Part shown: in pieces, positions 26,675 through 36,548 of the stretch | How positions within the stretch are numbered: position 1 is the stretch's first letter | Layout of the letters: each line of letters starts with the position of its first letter | NCBI GenBank assembly: GCA_963814165.1 | Contig: CAWFBW010000019.1 | Location: forward strand, 123,675-187,674 | DNA length: 64,000 nt | Reading direction: 5' to 3' | Source of the DNA: DASRAA01 sp963814165 | GTDB lineage: Bacteria; Acidobacteriota; Terriglobia; Terriglobales; Acidobacteriaceae | Notes under the pieces: model-generated | The model's input: only the letters and a program-made list of their open reading frames with translations | The model's database searches: none | Told to the model about the DNA's origin: nothing | Made by a program: the position numbers and the translations under genes

Positions 26675-28906
26675 ATGACGTGGCGAGCGGGACTGGCAGT
26701 TTTCCTTGTAGTTTGGCTTGCGACGCCGGGCTCCGCGCAGGCGCCAAATAAGACTCCCGCGCCCTACCAGGCACAAAGCACAAAAGAGATGGGCGAACTG
26801 CTGGTGAAGATTTTCGCCGAGCAGGATGTGGCGACGGATCCCAGCAAGGATGCGGAGCGGGCGGCACAACTGCAAATCAAACTGGTCGGGGATTTGCCGT
26901 GGCAGGAAGAGCTGCGCACGCGGTGGTCGCTGGCGGAGAACCTGCTGCGCGCGGGCGACAGCGCGGGCGCGGTGAAGCAACTGGAGCTGATTCGCAAGCG
27001 GTGTGGGGAGCTGGGCGTGCGGCTGGGGCCGAACTCGGAACAGCAGATGCAAGAGCTGCTGGCGCTGGCTTATCTGCGGTTGGGGGAGCAGGAGAACTGC
27101 GTCGCACACCACTCGCAGAACTCGTGCATCTTTCCCATTACCGGGTCGGGGGTGCACACGGTAGAAGCGCGGGGCAGAGGGAGCGGTGCGGGAGTACACG
27201 GCGATCCTGGAACGCGATCCGCAGAACACTGCTGGCGCGGTGGCTGCTGAATATTGCGTATATGCAGTTGGGACGGTGGCCGCAGGAGGTTCCGAAGCAG
27301 TGGGTGGCGGGGCCGGAGCTGTTCAAAAGCGAGTACGACATTGGGCGGTTTGCGGATGTGGCCGGCGCGGTGGGCCTGGGCTTTATGGACCACGCGGGCG
27401 GGGTGGCGATGGAGGACTTCGACGGCGATGGGTTGCTGGACTTGATGATTTCGTCGTCGGGGCCGCTGGACCAGTTGCGGTTCTTCCATAACAACGGAGA
27501 CGGGACGTTCACCGAGCGCACGAAAGAAGCCGGGCTGATGGGCGAGGTGGGCGGGCTGAATTTGGTGGCGGCGGATTACGACAACGACGGGCATCCGGAT
27601 GTGCTGGTGCTGCGCGGAGGATGGTGGGCGGAGCACGGGAAGTATCCGATGTCGCTGCTGCACAACAACGGCGACGGGACGTTTGAGGACGTGACGAAGA
27701 AGGCGGGGCTGATGTCGCTGCATCCGACGCAGACGGCGGCGTGGGCGGACTTCGACAACGACGGCTGGCTGGATTTGTTTGTGGGGCACGAGCAGACGGG
27801 GGCGGAGAAGCATCCGTCGCAGTTGTTTCACAACAATCATGATGGGACGTTTAGCGAGGTGGGCGCGGCGAACGGGCTGGCGGATTTGGGCATCGTGAAA
27901 GGCGTGGCGTGGGGCGACTTCAACAACGATGGCAGGCCGGATTTGTATGTCTCGCGCAAGGGACAGCCGAATTTGCTGTTTCGCAATGATGGGCCGCGGG
28001 ACGCGAAGCATCCGCGGGCGGAGCGGTGGAAGTTTACGGACGTGACGGCGAAGGCGGGAGTGGCGGAGCCGCTGCATAGTTTTGCGACGTGGTTCTTCGA
28101 TTACGACAACGATGGGTGGCCGGATATTTTTGTCGCGGGCTACTACAACGACACGCTGAACGACGTCGGAGCGTTCGAGCTGGGGCTGCCGTATAAGGCG
28201 GAAACGCCGCGGCTGTATCACAACAACGGCGACGGGACGTTTGCGGACGTGACGAAGAAGGTGGGATTGGACCGGGCGATCCTGGGGATGGGAGCGGGAT
28301 TTGGCGACCTGGACAACGATGGGTGGCTGGATATTTATCTGGGCACGGGGACGTCGGAGCTGGAGGCGCTACTGCCCAACCGGATGTTCCGCAATGATGG
28401 GGGCAAGAAGTTTCGAGGATGTGACGACGTCGGGCGGATTCGGGCATCTGCAGAAGGGACACGGGGTGGCGTTTGGGGACATCAACAACGACGGGCAGGA
28501 GGATGTTTTCGAGGAGATCGGCGGGGCGCTGCCGGGGGACACGTATCAGAGCGTGCTGTTTGAGAATCCGGGGCACGGCGGGCATTGGATCACGCTGGAG
28601 TTGCAGGGGGTGACGACGAACCGGGCGGCGTTTGGGGCGCGGTTGCGGGTGACGGTCGAGACTCCGAGCGGCGTGCGGGAGATTTTTCGAACGGTGGGGT
28701 ATGGGTCGAGCTTCGGGGGGAATCCGGTGAGGCAGCATATTGGGCTGGGGGATGCGACGGCGGTGACGCAGATCGAGGTGACGTGGCCGACGTCGAAGAC
28801 GGTGCAGCGGTTTACGAAGGTGGGGATGGATGGGGCGTACCGAATTCGGGAGGATTCGGGAGAGTTGCAGGCGGTGGGGTATCGGAAGTTTGAGCTGAAA
28901 CATTGA
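26675..28906 (+). pseudogene. CRTAC1-family FG-GAP/VCBS repeat protein with ASPIC/UnbV domain, three frame shifts as read
   Basis: A secreted protein of about 740 residues. Signal peptide MTWRAGLAVFLVVWLATPGSA, a helical TPR-like part (to about 27175), then seven-blade propeller repeats with calcium-type loops DFDGDGLLDLM, DYDNDGHPDVLV, DFDNDGWLDLF, DFNNDGRPDLY, DYDNDGWPDIF and DLDNDGWLDIY, each followed by HNNGDGTF-like strands. The C terminus from about 28580 is ASPIC/UnbV (HWITLELQGVTTNRAAFGAR, QIEVTWPTSKTVQRF). The frame moves by one base near 27175, 27235 and 28420; the last is an extra T in AAGAAGTTTCGAGG. Function unknown, probably surface adhesion or glycan binding. Confidence 0.8.
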
Positions 28907-29042
28907 AGAGTATTCACCACGGAGGGCACGGAACGCGAAACTTAGGCAAAGGCAAAAGCAACCGCGGATCGGCACGAATTAACTCGGATCGGAATCAGGT
29001 AGAAGAGTCAGGGGTGAGCCAGGGATCGCGCAGATCTCGCTG

Positions 29043-30047
29043 TCAGCTAGGCACTGCTGAGCCAGCGAGAGCCGACTTGGACGGGTCGGCATTAGGTTGT
29101 ATCCAGGCGGGGGGTTCGATGCGGCCGAGCTGGGCGGCGCGATAAAGCAAGAAGACTGCGACGGCAAAGCACACCAACACTGCGACGATGGAGGACTCGG
29201 GGCCGAAGGCGCCTCCGGTGAGAAGGTTCGAGCCGGTGAGGGAGCCGCGCACGAGGCCTGTGGCGGTCGAGTTGCCAGAGACTTGCATGCCGAAGACGGA
29301 GCCTTCGGTGAAGTTCCAGGCGATGTGCAGGCCGATGGGAAACCAGAGGCGCTGGGTCACGACGTAAGCGGAACCGAGCAGGACTCCGGCTTCGAGCATG
29401 ATGGCGATACCGCTGCCGAGTGTGGCTCCTTTATTGGCGAGGTGCGCGAGGCCGAAGAGAGCCGAGGTAAAGATGAGCGCGCCCCAGGTTCCTACGACGC
29501 GCGAACTGAGGCGAAACAGGTAGCCACGGAAAAGCAGCTCTTCCAGGATCCCGGACAAGACGGCGAATGCAACGGGAATGGCGAGACCTTTGGTGGTGCC
29601 CCATCCGGCGGGGTGATAGACGCCGAGCGCCCAAAGTATGGCCATGGTGACGGAGAACAGCGCGAAGCCGAGCGCGAGGCCGATGGTGATTTCGAGGAAC
29701 GCGCGACGGGGAGCGAGTTCAGGCACCGAGCGGCGGCGTTCGATCCAGCGGGCGCCGATGAGGTAGGCCAGCAGGAACGTGGCGGCGACTGCGAGGGGGC
29801 CGACGCTGTCGGGCAGATATTTCTTGTACACGAATTGCAGTCCGCTCATGACAAGCAGGGCGAACAGCATGCTCAACATTCCCAGGCCAAATTCCTTCCA
29901 GCGTTTGCGCACGGGCAGTTCCTCCGGTGTGAGCGGTGTTACGCGGGAGTGGCGGGGAATGTTCCGGGGAGGAAAAATTGGCAAGGATCCAGGGGCGTGG
30001 ATGAGGGGTTCGTCACTTTTCGGTTGACAGAGCGGTTGTATTAGCAC
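29043..30047 (-). CDS. CPBP-family intramembrane metalloprotease (CAAX protease/bacteriocin-processing type)
   Basis: 334 residues with about eight hydrophobic segments. The three catalytic motifs of the CPBP (ABI) family are in order in the second half: EELLFRG (EExxxR), FGLAH (FxxxH) and HIAWN (HxxxN), consistent with an intramembrane glutamic/metallo-type protease related to Rce1. Bacterial members are linked to processing or self-immunity, but no peptide substrate gene is near. The next gene starts divergently five bases away, so the promoters must overlap. Confidence 0.88.
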   Translation of the reverse strand: MLIQPLCQPKSDEPLIHAPGSLPIFPPRNIPRHSRVTPLTPEELPVRKRWKEFGLGMLSMLFALLVMSGLQFVYKKYLPDSVGPLAVAATFLLAYLIGARWIERRRSVPELAPRRAFLEITIGLALGFALFSVTMAILWALGVYHPAGWGTTKGLAIPVAFAVLSGILEELLFRGYLFRLSSRVVGTWGALIFTSALFGLAHLANKGATLGSGIAIMLEAGVLLGSAYVVTQRLWFPIGLHIAWNFTEGSVFGMQVSGNSTATGLVRGSLTGSNLLTGGAFGPESSIVAVLVCFAVAVFLLYRAAQLGRIEPPAWIQPNADPSKSALAGSAVPS

Positions 30048-30075
30048 TATTGTGCCTCCCCTAGGGAGGCACTAC

Positions 30076-31767
30076 ATGGGAACTTTGTACGCAGGTGTTT
30101 GGCGACACGGTACGGACCCTTATTACCTCTGGGGTGGGGTGGATTGGAGCAGCTTCGTCAGCAAGTGGCAGCAGTTGAGCAACCAGGGATTGCGGTTGGT
30201 GGACCTGAAAGTTTATCCGGGCAGTGGTGCGACAAAGTTTTCGGGTGTGTGGCGTGGAGGGACGGACGCGCATTACTTGTGGGTCGGCGTGGACTGGAAC
30301 AGCTTCCAGGCCAAGTGGACGGAGTTGAGTGCCAAGAACCTGCGGCTGGTGGACCTGGAGATTTACTCCGAAGGCGGTGTGACGAAGTATGCCGGGGTGT
30401 GGCGCGCCGGGAGCGATGCGCACTATTTGTGGGTTGGGGTGGATTGGGCAAGCTTCCAGGCGAAGTGGACAGAGCTGGCGGCGAAGAACCTGCGGCTGAC
30501 GAACATCCAGGTGTACAAGGACGCGGGAGTGTGGAAGTACGCCGGGGTATGGCGGGCGGGAAGCGATGCGCACTACCTGTGGGTGGGCGTCGATTGGAAC
30601 AGCTTTAATGCGAAGTGGCAGGAACTGAGCGCGAAGAACCTGCGGCTGGTGGACATCGATATTTATCAGGACGCCGGACAGACGAAATATGCCGGGGTGT
30701 GGCGTGCGGGGAGCGACGCGCACTACCTGTGGGTGGGCGTGGATTGGGAGAGCCTGACCGCGAAGTGGTACGAGCTGGGGCAGAAGAACCTGAGGCTGAC
30801 GAATCTGGAGGTGTATCCGGGGGCGTGCAGCGACAGTTGCCTGAACCAGGTGTTGATGCGGGACGATCCGGCGACGCCAACGGTGGACACGTACAACTAC
30901 GGCATCAACGCGAGCGCCACGCATTGTAAGGGGCCGGGAGCGTGTCCGGCGCCGCATCCAGGGGACCAGGTTGTGTATCACTGGCCGTGCATTACCTTCG
31001 ACGGCAGCGCGCATTACGCGAGGCTGTCGGCGGTGATCTTCAACGACGCGCCGATCTTCAAGCTGCCGTTCGACGATCCGAAGGTGAAGGAGCGCGGGCC
31101 GTGGCTATACAGCCCGGGAAGCTGGCACCACGCGATCGATTACAGCCGCGACGACAGCGGGTCGTTCCCGGTGAGAGCGGCAGCGGCGGGAAGGGTGGTC
31201 CACATCGGATGGGACTGGTGGTCGGGGAACACGATGGTCGTCAGCCACGACTCGGGAGGGGTGACGGATGCGTTCCGGACGATTTACATGCACCTGCGCA
31301 ACGGGCCGACGAATGACGCGGACAATTCGTGGAACGTCACGCTAGCGAACCTGGGCGAGCCGCAACACACGCAGTACATGAACTACCTGAAGAACACGGG
31401 ATGTCCGAAGGGAGGGCCGTACAATCCCAACGCGAATTTCTGGGGGACGGACGCGGACAAGATCAACATGGGACTACTGGGGCAGCATGTGAACCAGGGA
31501 GACATCATTGCGCACGCGGGGTGCACGGGACCGGGCGGGTGCGGTTGCGTCAATCCAGATTCCAATTGGAGCTGGGGTGGCGGTGTGAACACGCACCTGC
31601 ACATCTTCTTTGCGCGACGCGATCCGACGGACAATGAGTGGTACTTCATCGATCCGTATGGGATCTACTCGTCGGGAGGATGCTATCCGGGGATCAATCA
31701 GCCGATTACAACGGCGTGTGCGCGGTACCCGATTATGTGGGTGGGGAAGAAGTCACAGTATCCGTAA
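30076..31767 (+). CDS. BTRD1 tandem-repeat protein with C-terminal M23-like peptidase domain
   Basis: About 563 residues. The first 250 are five tandem units of about 52 residues with the core YAGVWRAGSDAHYLWVGVDW and FxAKWxELxxKNLRLVDLEI, matching bacterial tandem repeat domain 1 (BTRD1). The C-terminal part (about 340-555) resembles an M23/LytM peptidase: HHAIDYSRDDSG, PVRAAAAGRVVHIGWDWWSGN, and HLHIFFARRD, giving H, D and HxH zinc ligands. Many Cys (CTGPGGCGCVNP) suggest an exported, disulphide-bonded form, though no classical signal peptide is seen. The start at 30076 follows GGGAGGC (30064-30070) by five bases; an in-frame GTG lies at 30052. A strong terminator follows. Confidence 0.78.
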   Translation: MGTLYAGVWRHGTDPYYLWGGVDWSSFVSKWQQLSNQGLRLVDLKVYPGSGATKFSGVWRGGTDAHYLWVGVDWNSFQAKWTELSAKNLRLVDLEIYSEGGVTKYAGVWRAGSDAHYLWVGVDWASFQAKWTELAAKNLRLTNIQVYKDAGVWKYAGVWRAGSDAHYLWVGVDWNSFNAKWQELSAKNLRLVDIDIYQDAGQTKYAGVWRAGSDAHYLWVGVDWESLTAKWYELGQKNLRLTNLEVYPGACSDSCLNQVLMRDDPATPTVDTYNYGINASATHCKGPGACPAPHPGDQVVYHWPCITFDGSAHYARLSAVIFNDAPIFKLPFDDPKVKERGPWLYSPGSWHHAIDYSRDDSGSFPVRAAAAGRVVHIGWDWWSGNTMVVSHDSGGVTDAFRTIYMHLRNGPTNDADNSWNVTLANLGEPQHTQYMNYLKNTGCPKGGPYNPNANFWGTDADKINMGLLGQHVNQGDIIAHAGCTGPGGCGCVNPDSNWSWGGGVNTHLHIFFARRDPTDNEWYFIDPYGIYSSGGCYPGINQPITTACARYPIMWVGKKSQYP

Positions 31768-31786
31768 GCCGCGCCGGAGGTGAAAT

Positions 31787-31818
31787 GCCCCACGTCGTGA
31801 AGGCGTGGGGCGTTTTTT
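31787..31818 (+). terminator. Rho-independent terminator after the BTRD1-M23 gene
   Basis: GCCCCACG, nine-base loop, CGTGGGGC, then GTTTTTT: a perfect stem with a U-run 20 bases after the stop codon. Confidence 0.93.
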
Positions 31819-31849
31819 CGCACGGGTGACGAGCGCAAAATCTCGTTCG

Positions 31850-33460
31850 TCAATGGGCGCAGGACTGCGTGCAGGGCAGGAGTGGCGTCTCCTCGGAAGT
31901 GAAGGTGGAGGCGGGAAGGCCGGCGGCGTTGAAGAGCGTGGCCTCGGGGGCGTTGGCCCAGGCGTAGCGCACATAGCGAGCGCGAGCGATCCGGGGACTG
32001 CTGACGAAAACCGTATTGCCGTCAATGCGGGCGGATGCGGCGACGAAATGATGATCGTCGCCTGCGACTTCGAATCCGGCGAGAGCAGGCGGCTTCGAAA
32101 CCAGCTTGCCGTCGGTGTGGTCGAACCAGACGCGCATGCCCGTACCTTCCACCGTGGCCTGGCGAAAGAGCGGGCCGGAGTACTCGAGGATCTCGCCGTA
32201 CACGAGAGCGCGGGCGGCCAGAGTTAGGCGAACGGCGACGGTCTGTTTGTCGGAGGGATGCACGTTGTCGGGATCGCCTATGTCGAGGGTGACAGCCATC
32301 GCGGTGTTGACGAGGTCGAGGGTGCGGCGTTGCTGGTCGCGGAGGGTTCCCCAGGATTCGGTGTGGTCAGAGGTGAAGCTGGAAATCTGGACGTACAAGA
32401 AAGGGAAATTGCCCTGCTGCCACCGGAGACGCCAGTCTGAAATGAGGGTCGAAAAGACACGCTGGTAGAGGTTGGCGCGGCCGACGTTGCTGTTGGTTTC
32501 GCCCTGATACCAGATGACTCCCTTGATGGCGAAGGGCGTGGCGGGCGCGACCATAGCGTTGAAGAGAGCCGACGGCCGCCACGAATCGAGATTGGGATGC
32601 CAGGAGTGCTTGACTGGCGGATGGCCCGCTTGCTTGGCCGCAGCGTCTTCCCGTTCCTCTGCCGCCACTGACGCCGCGGTGTCCGGCTGCTGATCAGCGA
32701 GCACCGACCAGAAAGCGAACACGGGCATGAGCGAGGCGTCGGCGGAAATACTGTCGAGGCTGATCCAGGCTTCCGCGGGAGTGCCGCCCCAGGTGGAGTC
32801 GATGAGGCCGACTGGAACGTGCTCGCGCTGTTCGATCTCGCGTCCAAACAAGTAGGCCACCGCGGAGAAGCTGGAGGCGGTTTCCGGAGTGCAGAGCGTC
32901 CAGGTGTCGGGTTGGTCCTGAAGGGGATAGTTGGAGGCTTTTTCCGCGATGTGGAGGAGGCGAATGTTGGGATGATCGGCGGTCTTGATTTCCTGGTCAG
33001 CGTTCTTCAGGACGGCGTTACCGGGAAAACCCTCAAGGGGCATTTCCATGTTGGATTGGCCAGAGGCGAACCACACGTCTCCGATGAGGATGTCGGTGAG
33101 GACAATCGTATTGGTGGCGGCGGCGCGCAGTTCATATGGGCCGCCGGCGCGCTCGGGAGCGAAATAGATTTCCCAGTGGCCAAGGCGGTCGGCGACGGCC
33201 GAGCGCTGCTGATCGTGCAGTGTCGCGGAGACAGTCTCGCCGGGGTCGGCCCATCCCCAGATGTGGATGGGAGCGTCGCGCTGCAACACGGCGTGGTCGC
33301 TCAGGATGTTGGGCAGCTTCACGACAGCGAGCGCTGCGGGAGCGAGAGTCAACACGAGGTAAGCCAAGAACAACGAAACGCGAGAAGGAAGTTTGATCAA
33401 GGAATGCGAATCCTTTCGAGCGCAAGGGAGCGAGTCAAGGCTAAAGCGCTTGCAGAGCAA
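31850..33460 (-). CDS. Sialate O-acetylesterase-like SGNH esterase
   Basis: 536 residues. After a signal segment (LFLAYLVLTLAPAALA) comes an N-terminal beta domain (LPNILSDHAVLQRDAPIHIWG) and the SGNH-hydrolase part, with the nucleophile Ser in VWFASGQSNMEMPLEG and the later VIWYQGETNSNVGRA block, both diagnostic of sialate O-acetylesterases. These remove 9-O-acetyl groups from sialic acid or acetyl groups from plant polysaccharides; the latter fits a soil bacterium. The Met start gives a long 30-residue leader; a TTG at about 33400 would give a more typical signal peptide. Confidence 0.88.
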   Translation of the reverse strand: MLCKRFSLDSLPCARKDSHSLIKLPSRVSLFLAYLVLTLAPAALAVVKLPNILSDHAVLQRDAPIHIWGWADPGETVSATLHDQQRSAVADRLGHWEIYFAPERAGGPYELRAAATNTIVLTDILIGDVWFASGQSNMEMPLEGFPGNAVLKNADQEIKTADHPNIRLLHIAEKASNYPLQDQPDTWTLCTPETASSFSAVAYLFGREIEQREHVPVGLIDSTWGGTPAEAWISLDSISADASLMPVFAFWSVLADQQPDTAASVAAEEREDAAAKQAGHPPVKHSWHPNLDSWRPSALFNAMVAPATPFAIKGVIWYQGETNSNVGRANLYQRVFSTLISDWRLRWQQGNFPFLYVQISSFTSDHTESWGTLRDQQRRTLDLVNTAMAVTLDIGDPDNVHPSDKQTVAVRLTLAARALVYGEILEYSGPLFRQATVEGTGMRVWFDHTDGKLVSKPPALAGFEVAGDDHHFVAASARIDGNTVFVSSPRIARARYVRYAWANAPEATLFNAAGLPASTFTSEETPLLPCTQSCAH

Positions 33461-33488
33461 GTGTAGACCGAGTTCCCAGAGGGGTTAA

Positions 33489-33617
33489 AGGGGCTGCAGA
33501 AAAAGGCGGAAAAGACTACGCCTCGCGGACTAAAGTCCGCTCGGCGGGTCGAATATAAACTGCTGGGACGCTGACCTAAAGGTCAGCTCTACCCAAAGCC
33601 GCTTTTTTCCGCAGGCT
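33489..33617 (+). repeat. 120-bp double-palindrome repeat, copy B
   Basis: Contains GCGGACTAAAGTCCGC (33526-33541) and GCTGACCTAAAGGTCAGC, framed by GGGGCTGCAGAAAAA and TTTTTTCCGCAG. Same family as 21660-21790. Confidence 0.8.
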
Positions 33618-34449
33618 AGCTGGCTCTCTGCCGCAGTAATTCCTCGATGTCAACGATGTGATCGTTAAGGTTATTCAACTTCTGCGCGACTCCCTGAAGC
33701 TCGCTGCGCGCGTGCCGGTTGACTTCAAAATCGAGTTCACTGCGGACGCGGTCTTTCTTGTCCTGGCGATTCTGGCTCATCATAATCACCGGCGCCTGAA
33801 TGGCGGCGAGGGCGGAGAGGAAGAGGTTGAGCAGGATGAAGGGATAGGGGTCCCAGGCTTTCATGCCGAGCACGACGTTGACCGCGGAATAGGTGGCCAT
33901 GAACAGCGCGAAGACGATGATGAAGGTCCAGGAGCCGCCGAAGGAGGCGACGTGATCGGCAATGCGCTCGCCAAAGGTCTCGCGTTCGTCGATGACGTCG
34001 TTGGGCGGGCGCATGGAGCGGTTGCGGGCGATTTGATGAGCGTCATGAAGCTGGCGTCCGAGGAAGGCAAGAATGTCGATGACGGCGTGGGGCTTCTGTT
34101 GGAACAACACCAACAGGTCGTTGCGGTCAAGTTCGATGCAGGAGGTTTCTTCGAGTGCGGTCGCTTCCGCCTGATGCGGGGTCTGCTCGAGCATGGAGGC
34201 GAATCCGAAATATTCGCCGGGACCCGGTTGGTGGAGGAGGATTTCCTGGTGGTCTTCGTCGATGATGACAACGCGAACACCGCCGGAGACCACGATGTAG
34301 GCGCGCTCGGCGGGGTCGCCTAGCCGGAAGATGCGCTGGCGGGGATGGAACTGCCTGAGCTCAACCTGGCCGGCGAGGACGCGGAGTTCGTCGTCGTCGA
34401 GATTGGAGAACAAGGGAATATCGCGAAGCACATCGGGAGAACAGGCCAT
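33616..34449 (-). CDS. Cyclic-nucleotide-binding domain plus DUF1003 membrane protein
   Basis: 277 residues. Residues about 8-125 are a CRP-like cyclic-nucleotide-binding fold (LRDIPLFSNLDDDELRVLAG, GDPAERAYIVVSGGVRVV, PGEYFGFASMLEQTPHQAEATA). The usual phosphate-cassette Arg is replaced, so cNMP binding is doubtful. Residues about 150-270 are DUF1003: two transmembrane helices (FGGSWTFIIVFALFMAT, DPYPFILLNLFLSALAAIQ) and MMSQNRQDKKDR, ending in a coiled coil. Function unknown; possibly a membrane sensor. Confidence 0.88.
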   Translation of the reverse strand: MACSPDVLRDIPLFSNLDDDELRVLAGQVELRQFHPRQRIFRLGDPAERAYIVVSGGVRVVIIDEDHQEILLHQPGPGEYFGFASMLEQTPHQAEATALEETSCIELDRNDLLVLFQQKPHAVIDILAFLGRQLHDAHQIARNRSMRPPNDVIDERETFGERIADHVASFGGSWTFIIVFALFMATYSAVNVVLGMKAWDPYPFILLNLFLSALAAIQAPVIMMSQNRQDKKDRVRSELDFEVNRHARSELQGVAQKLNNLNDHIVDIEELLRQRAS

Positions 34450-34805
34450 GGGATGTTTTTCTCCTTAATATGTTTTGCCAGAAGTCTAAGACAAACGGGG
34501 GCAAGAATGGCGGGGGAGGGGGGAAATTAACACGGCGTTCGCGGGGGAGGGGGCGCGGACGGAGTGGGTTGGGTGGAAGTCGGAAAGCAGATCCCTTGGA
34601 GGCTAAAGCCTCCTCGTGATGACAATAATAATAGAGGAGTTGTACGGCACGGCTGAAGCCCTGCCCCTTCAAAACCTGTACTGCTATGGCTCGGCTAGAG
34701 CCGCGTCGTTCAGATGGTGCCCGTTCGCGTGTGGGATAATCGAAGATTCGAGAGACGATTGCGGGCCGCGTCGATTGCTGCCTGCGGGCATCTAAGAAAG
34801 TGATT
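34450..34805. other. Intergenic region upstream of tldD
   Basis: About 350 bases, no gene. It has a short perfect palindrome GGAGGCTAAAGCCTCC near 34596-34613 and a TTGTACGGCACGGCTGAAG segment also found at 21637. A GAAAG run a few bases before the tldD ATG may serve as a weak ribosome-binding site. Confidence 0.5.
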
Positions 34806-36230
34806 ATGGACAAGAAGTTTTTCTTTGAGCGCTACGGCCTGGCACAGGCTGACGTGGAGCGGTATCTGTCGGCGGCGCTTTCCGCGGGCGGAGATTTTGC
34901 CGACCTCTATTTCGAATATCAGACCTCGACCTCGGTTTCGCTGGACGAAAGCATGGTGAAGTCGGCGTCGCAGGGCATTTCCGTGGGATGCGGCGTGCGC
35001 GTGCTTTCGGGCGAGCGAACGGGCTATGCCTACACCGATGACTTGGCTCCGGAGCGGATTCTGCATGCGGCGCGCACGGCGGCGATGATCGCCAGCGGCC
35101 CGGCGAAAGAACCGGTGGTTGGCGTGGGCGGCACCTCTGGGCACAATTTGTATCCGGTGCCGTTGCCGTCGGTGGAAGCCGATGTGATGGCCAAGGTGGA
35201 TCTGGTGAATCGCGCGGATGTGGCCGCGCGGGCCTATGATCCGCGAATTAAAGAAGTGCGCGTGGGTTATGCGGATGAGTTGCGGAAGATATTGGTGATT
35301 GGGTCGGACGGCAGCTTTGCCGAAGATTCCCAGCCAATGGCGCGCATGAGCGTGTTCTGCCTGGCGAAGTCGGGCAGCGAGTCGTCGCGAGGTACGGCGG
35401 GCGGCGGCGGACGGGTAGCGCTGGAATATTTTCTGACGGAGAAGACGCCGGAACACTTCGCGGCGGAAGCCGCGCGACAGGCGATTATTCAGCTCGATGC
35501 GATTGACGCTCCGGCGGGCGAGATGGAAGTGGTGCTCGGTCCGGGATGGCCGGGGGTGCTGCTGCATGAGGCCATTGGGCACGGGCTGGAAGCGGACTTC
35601 AATCGCAAGAAGACGTCGGCGTTCACGGAAATGATGGGGCGGCGCGTGGCCAGCGACAAGTGCACCGTCGTGGACAACGGCACCATGCCGGGGCGGCGCG
35701 GCTCGCTGAATGTGGATGACGAGGGAAACCCAACGGCGAACACGGTGCTGATCGAGAAGGGCATCCTGAAGGGATACCTGACGGACAAGCTGTCGGCGCG
35801 GCTGATGGGCATGTCGAACACGGGCAACGGGCGGCGCGAGAGTTATCAGCACATTCCGATGCCGCGCATGACCAATACGTACATGCTGGCGGGCGAAGAT
35901 GCGCCGGAAGACATTATCAAATCGGTGCAGCGCGGTGTGTACGCGGTGAACTTCGGCGGCGGACAGGTGGACATCACCAACGGCAAGTTCGTGTTCTCGG
36001 CGTCGGAGGCGTACATGATCGAGGACGGGAAGATCACGGCTCCGCTGAAGAATGCGACGTTGATCGGCAATGGTCCCGATGTACTGACGCGGGTGTCGAT
36101 GGTGGGTAACGACCTGAAGCTCGACGAGGGCGTGGGCACTTGCGGGAAAGATGGGCAGTCGGTGCCGGTGGGCGTGGGGATTCCGACGCTGAAGGTGGAC
36201 CGGCTGACGGTGGGGGGAACGGGCGGGTAG
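34806..36230 (+). CDS. tldD: Metalloprotease TldD
   Basis: About 474 residues, usual family length. It has the zinc-protease motif LLHEAIGHGLE (HExxxH, about residue 255) and the family segments SDKCTVVDNGTMPGRRGSLN and MSNTGNGRRESYQHIPMPRM. TldD and TldE (PmbA) form a heterodimeric protease that degrades unfolded or modified peptides, including microcin precursors and CcdA. Its partner gene pmbA lies 318 bases downstream on the same strand. I chose the ATG at 34806 over the GTG at 34800. Confidence 0.94.
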   Translation: MDKKFFFERYGLAQADVERYLSAALSAGGDFADLYFEYQTSTSVSLDESMVKSASQGISVGCGVRVLSGERTGYAYTDDLAPERILHAARTAAMIASGPAKEPVVGVGGTSGHNLYPVPLPSVEADVMAKVDLVNRADVAARAYDPRIKEVRVGYADELRKILVIGSDGSFAEDSQPMARMSVFCLAKSGSESSRGTAGGGGRVALEYFLTEKTPEHFAAEAARQAIIQLDAIDAPAGEMEVVLGPGWPGVLLHEAIGHGLEADFNRKKTSAFTEMMGRRVASDKCTVVDNGTMPGRRGSLNVDDEGNPTANTVLIEKGILKGYLTDKLSARLMGMSNTGNGRRESYQHIPMPRMTNTYMLAGEDAPEDIIKSVQRGVYAVNFGGGQVDITNGKFVFSASEAYMIEDGKITAPLKNATLIGNGPDVLTRVSMVGNDLKLDEGVGTCGKDGQSVPVGVGIPTLKVDRLTVGGTGG

Positions 36231-36548
36231 GACCGGTTGTCAGTTGTCGGTGATCAGTTGTCAGAAGCAAGAATCAACAGCAAAGGCAACCACGGATTTG
36301 CACGGATAAGACTTGGGCAGAAAACCAGAAGCAACCGCGGATGGCGAAGGTTGTTTTCGTAAACGGCGAGCGCATTCTACGATGAGGAAATGCAGGTCCC
36401 TCCACTGCGCTCTCCCGCTCCGCGGGATCGCTCCGGTCGGGATGACAAACATCTACTGTTTCGGTGGCTCCGGTCGGGATGACAATTCTAGTAATTGCCA
36501 GTTCGGTCGGGGTGACAAACATCTTTCATTCGTAATTCTGGGAGTTTC
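36231..36548. other. tldD-pmbA spacer with repeats
   Basis: About 318 bases without a gene. It includes CACGGA-type repeats (36287-36345), the inverted third copy of the TCATCCCGACC repeat (36391-36443), and two shorter CGGTCGGGATGACA echoes to about 36520. Such a spacer is unusual for an obligate-partner pair. Confidence 0.6.
36391..36443 (-). repeat. Dispersed intergenic repeat, copy 3 (inverted)
   Basis: CAGGTCCCTCCACTGCGCTC through CCGGTCGGGATGACA, the reverse complement of the repeats at 7731 and 8935. Confidence 0.75.

Noticed and set aside
33616..34449. The CNB-DUF1003 protein as partner of the TIR gene at 45271 in a Pycsar-like system.
   Set aside because: It is 11 kb away, has a membrane DUF1003 rather than an effector domain, and there is no cyclase.
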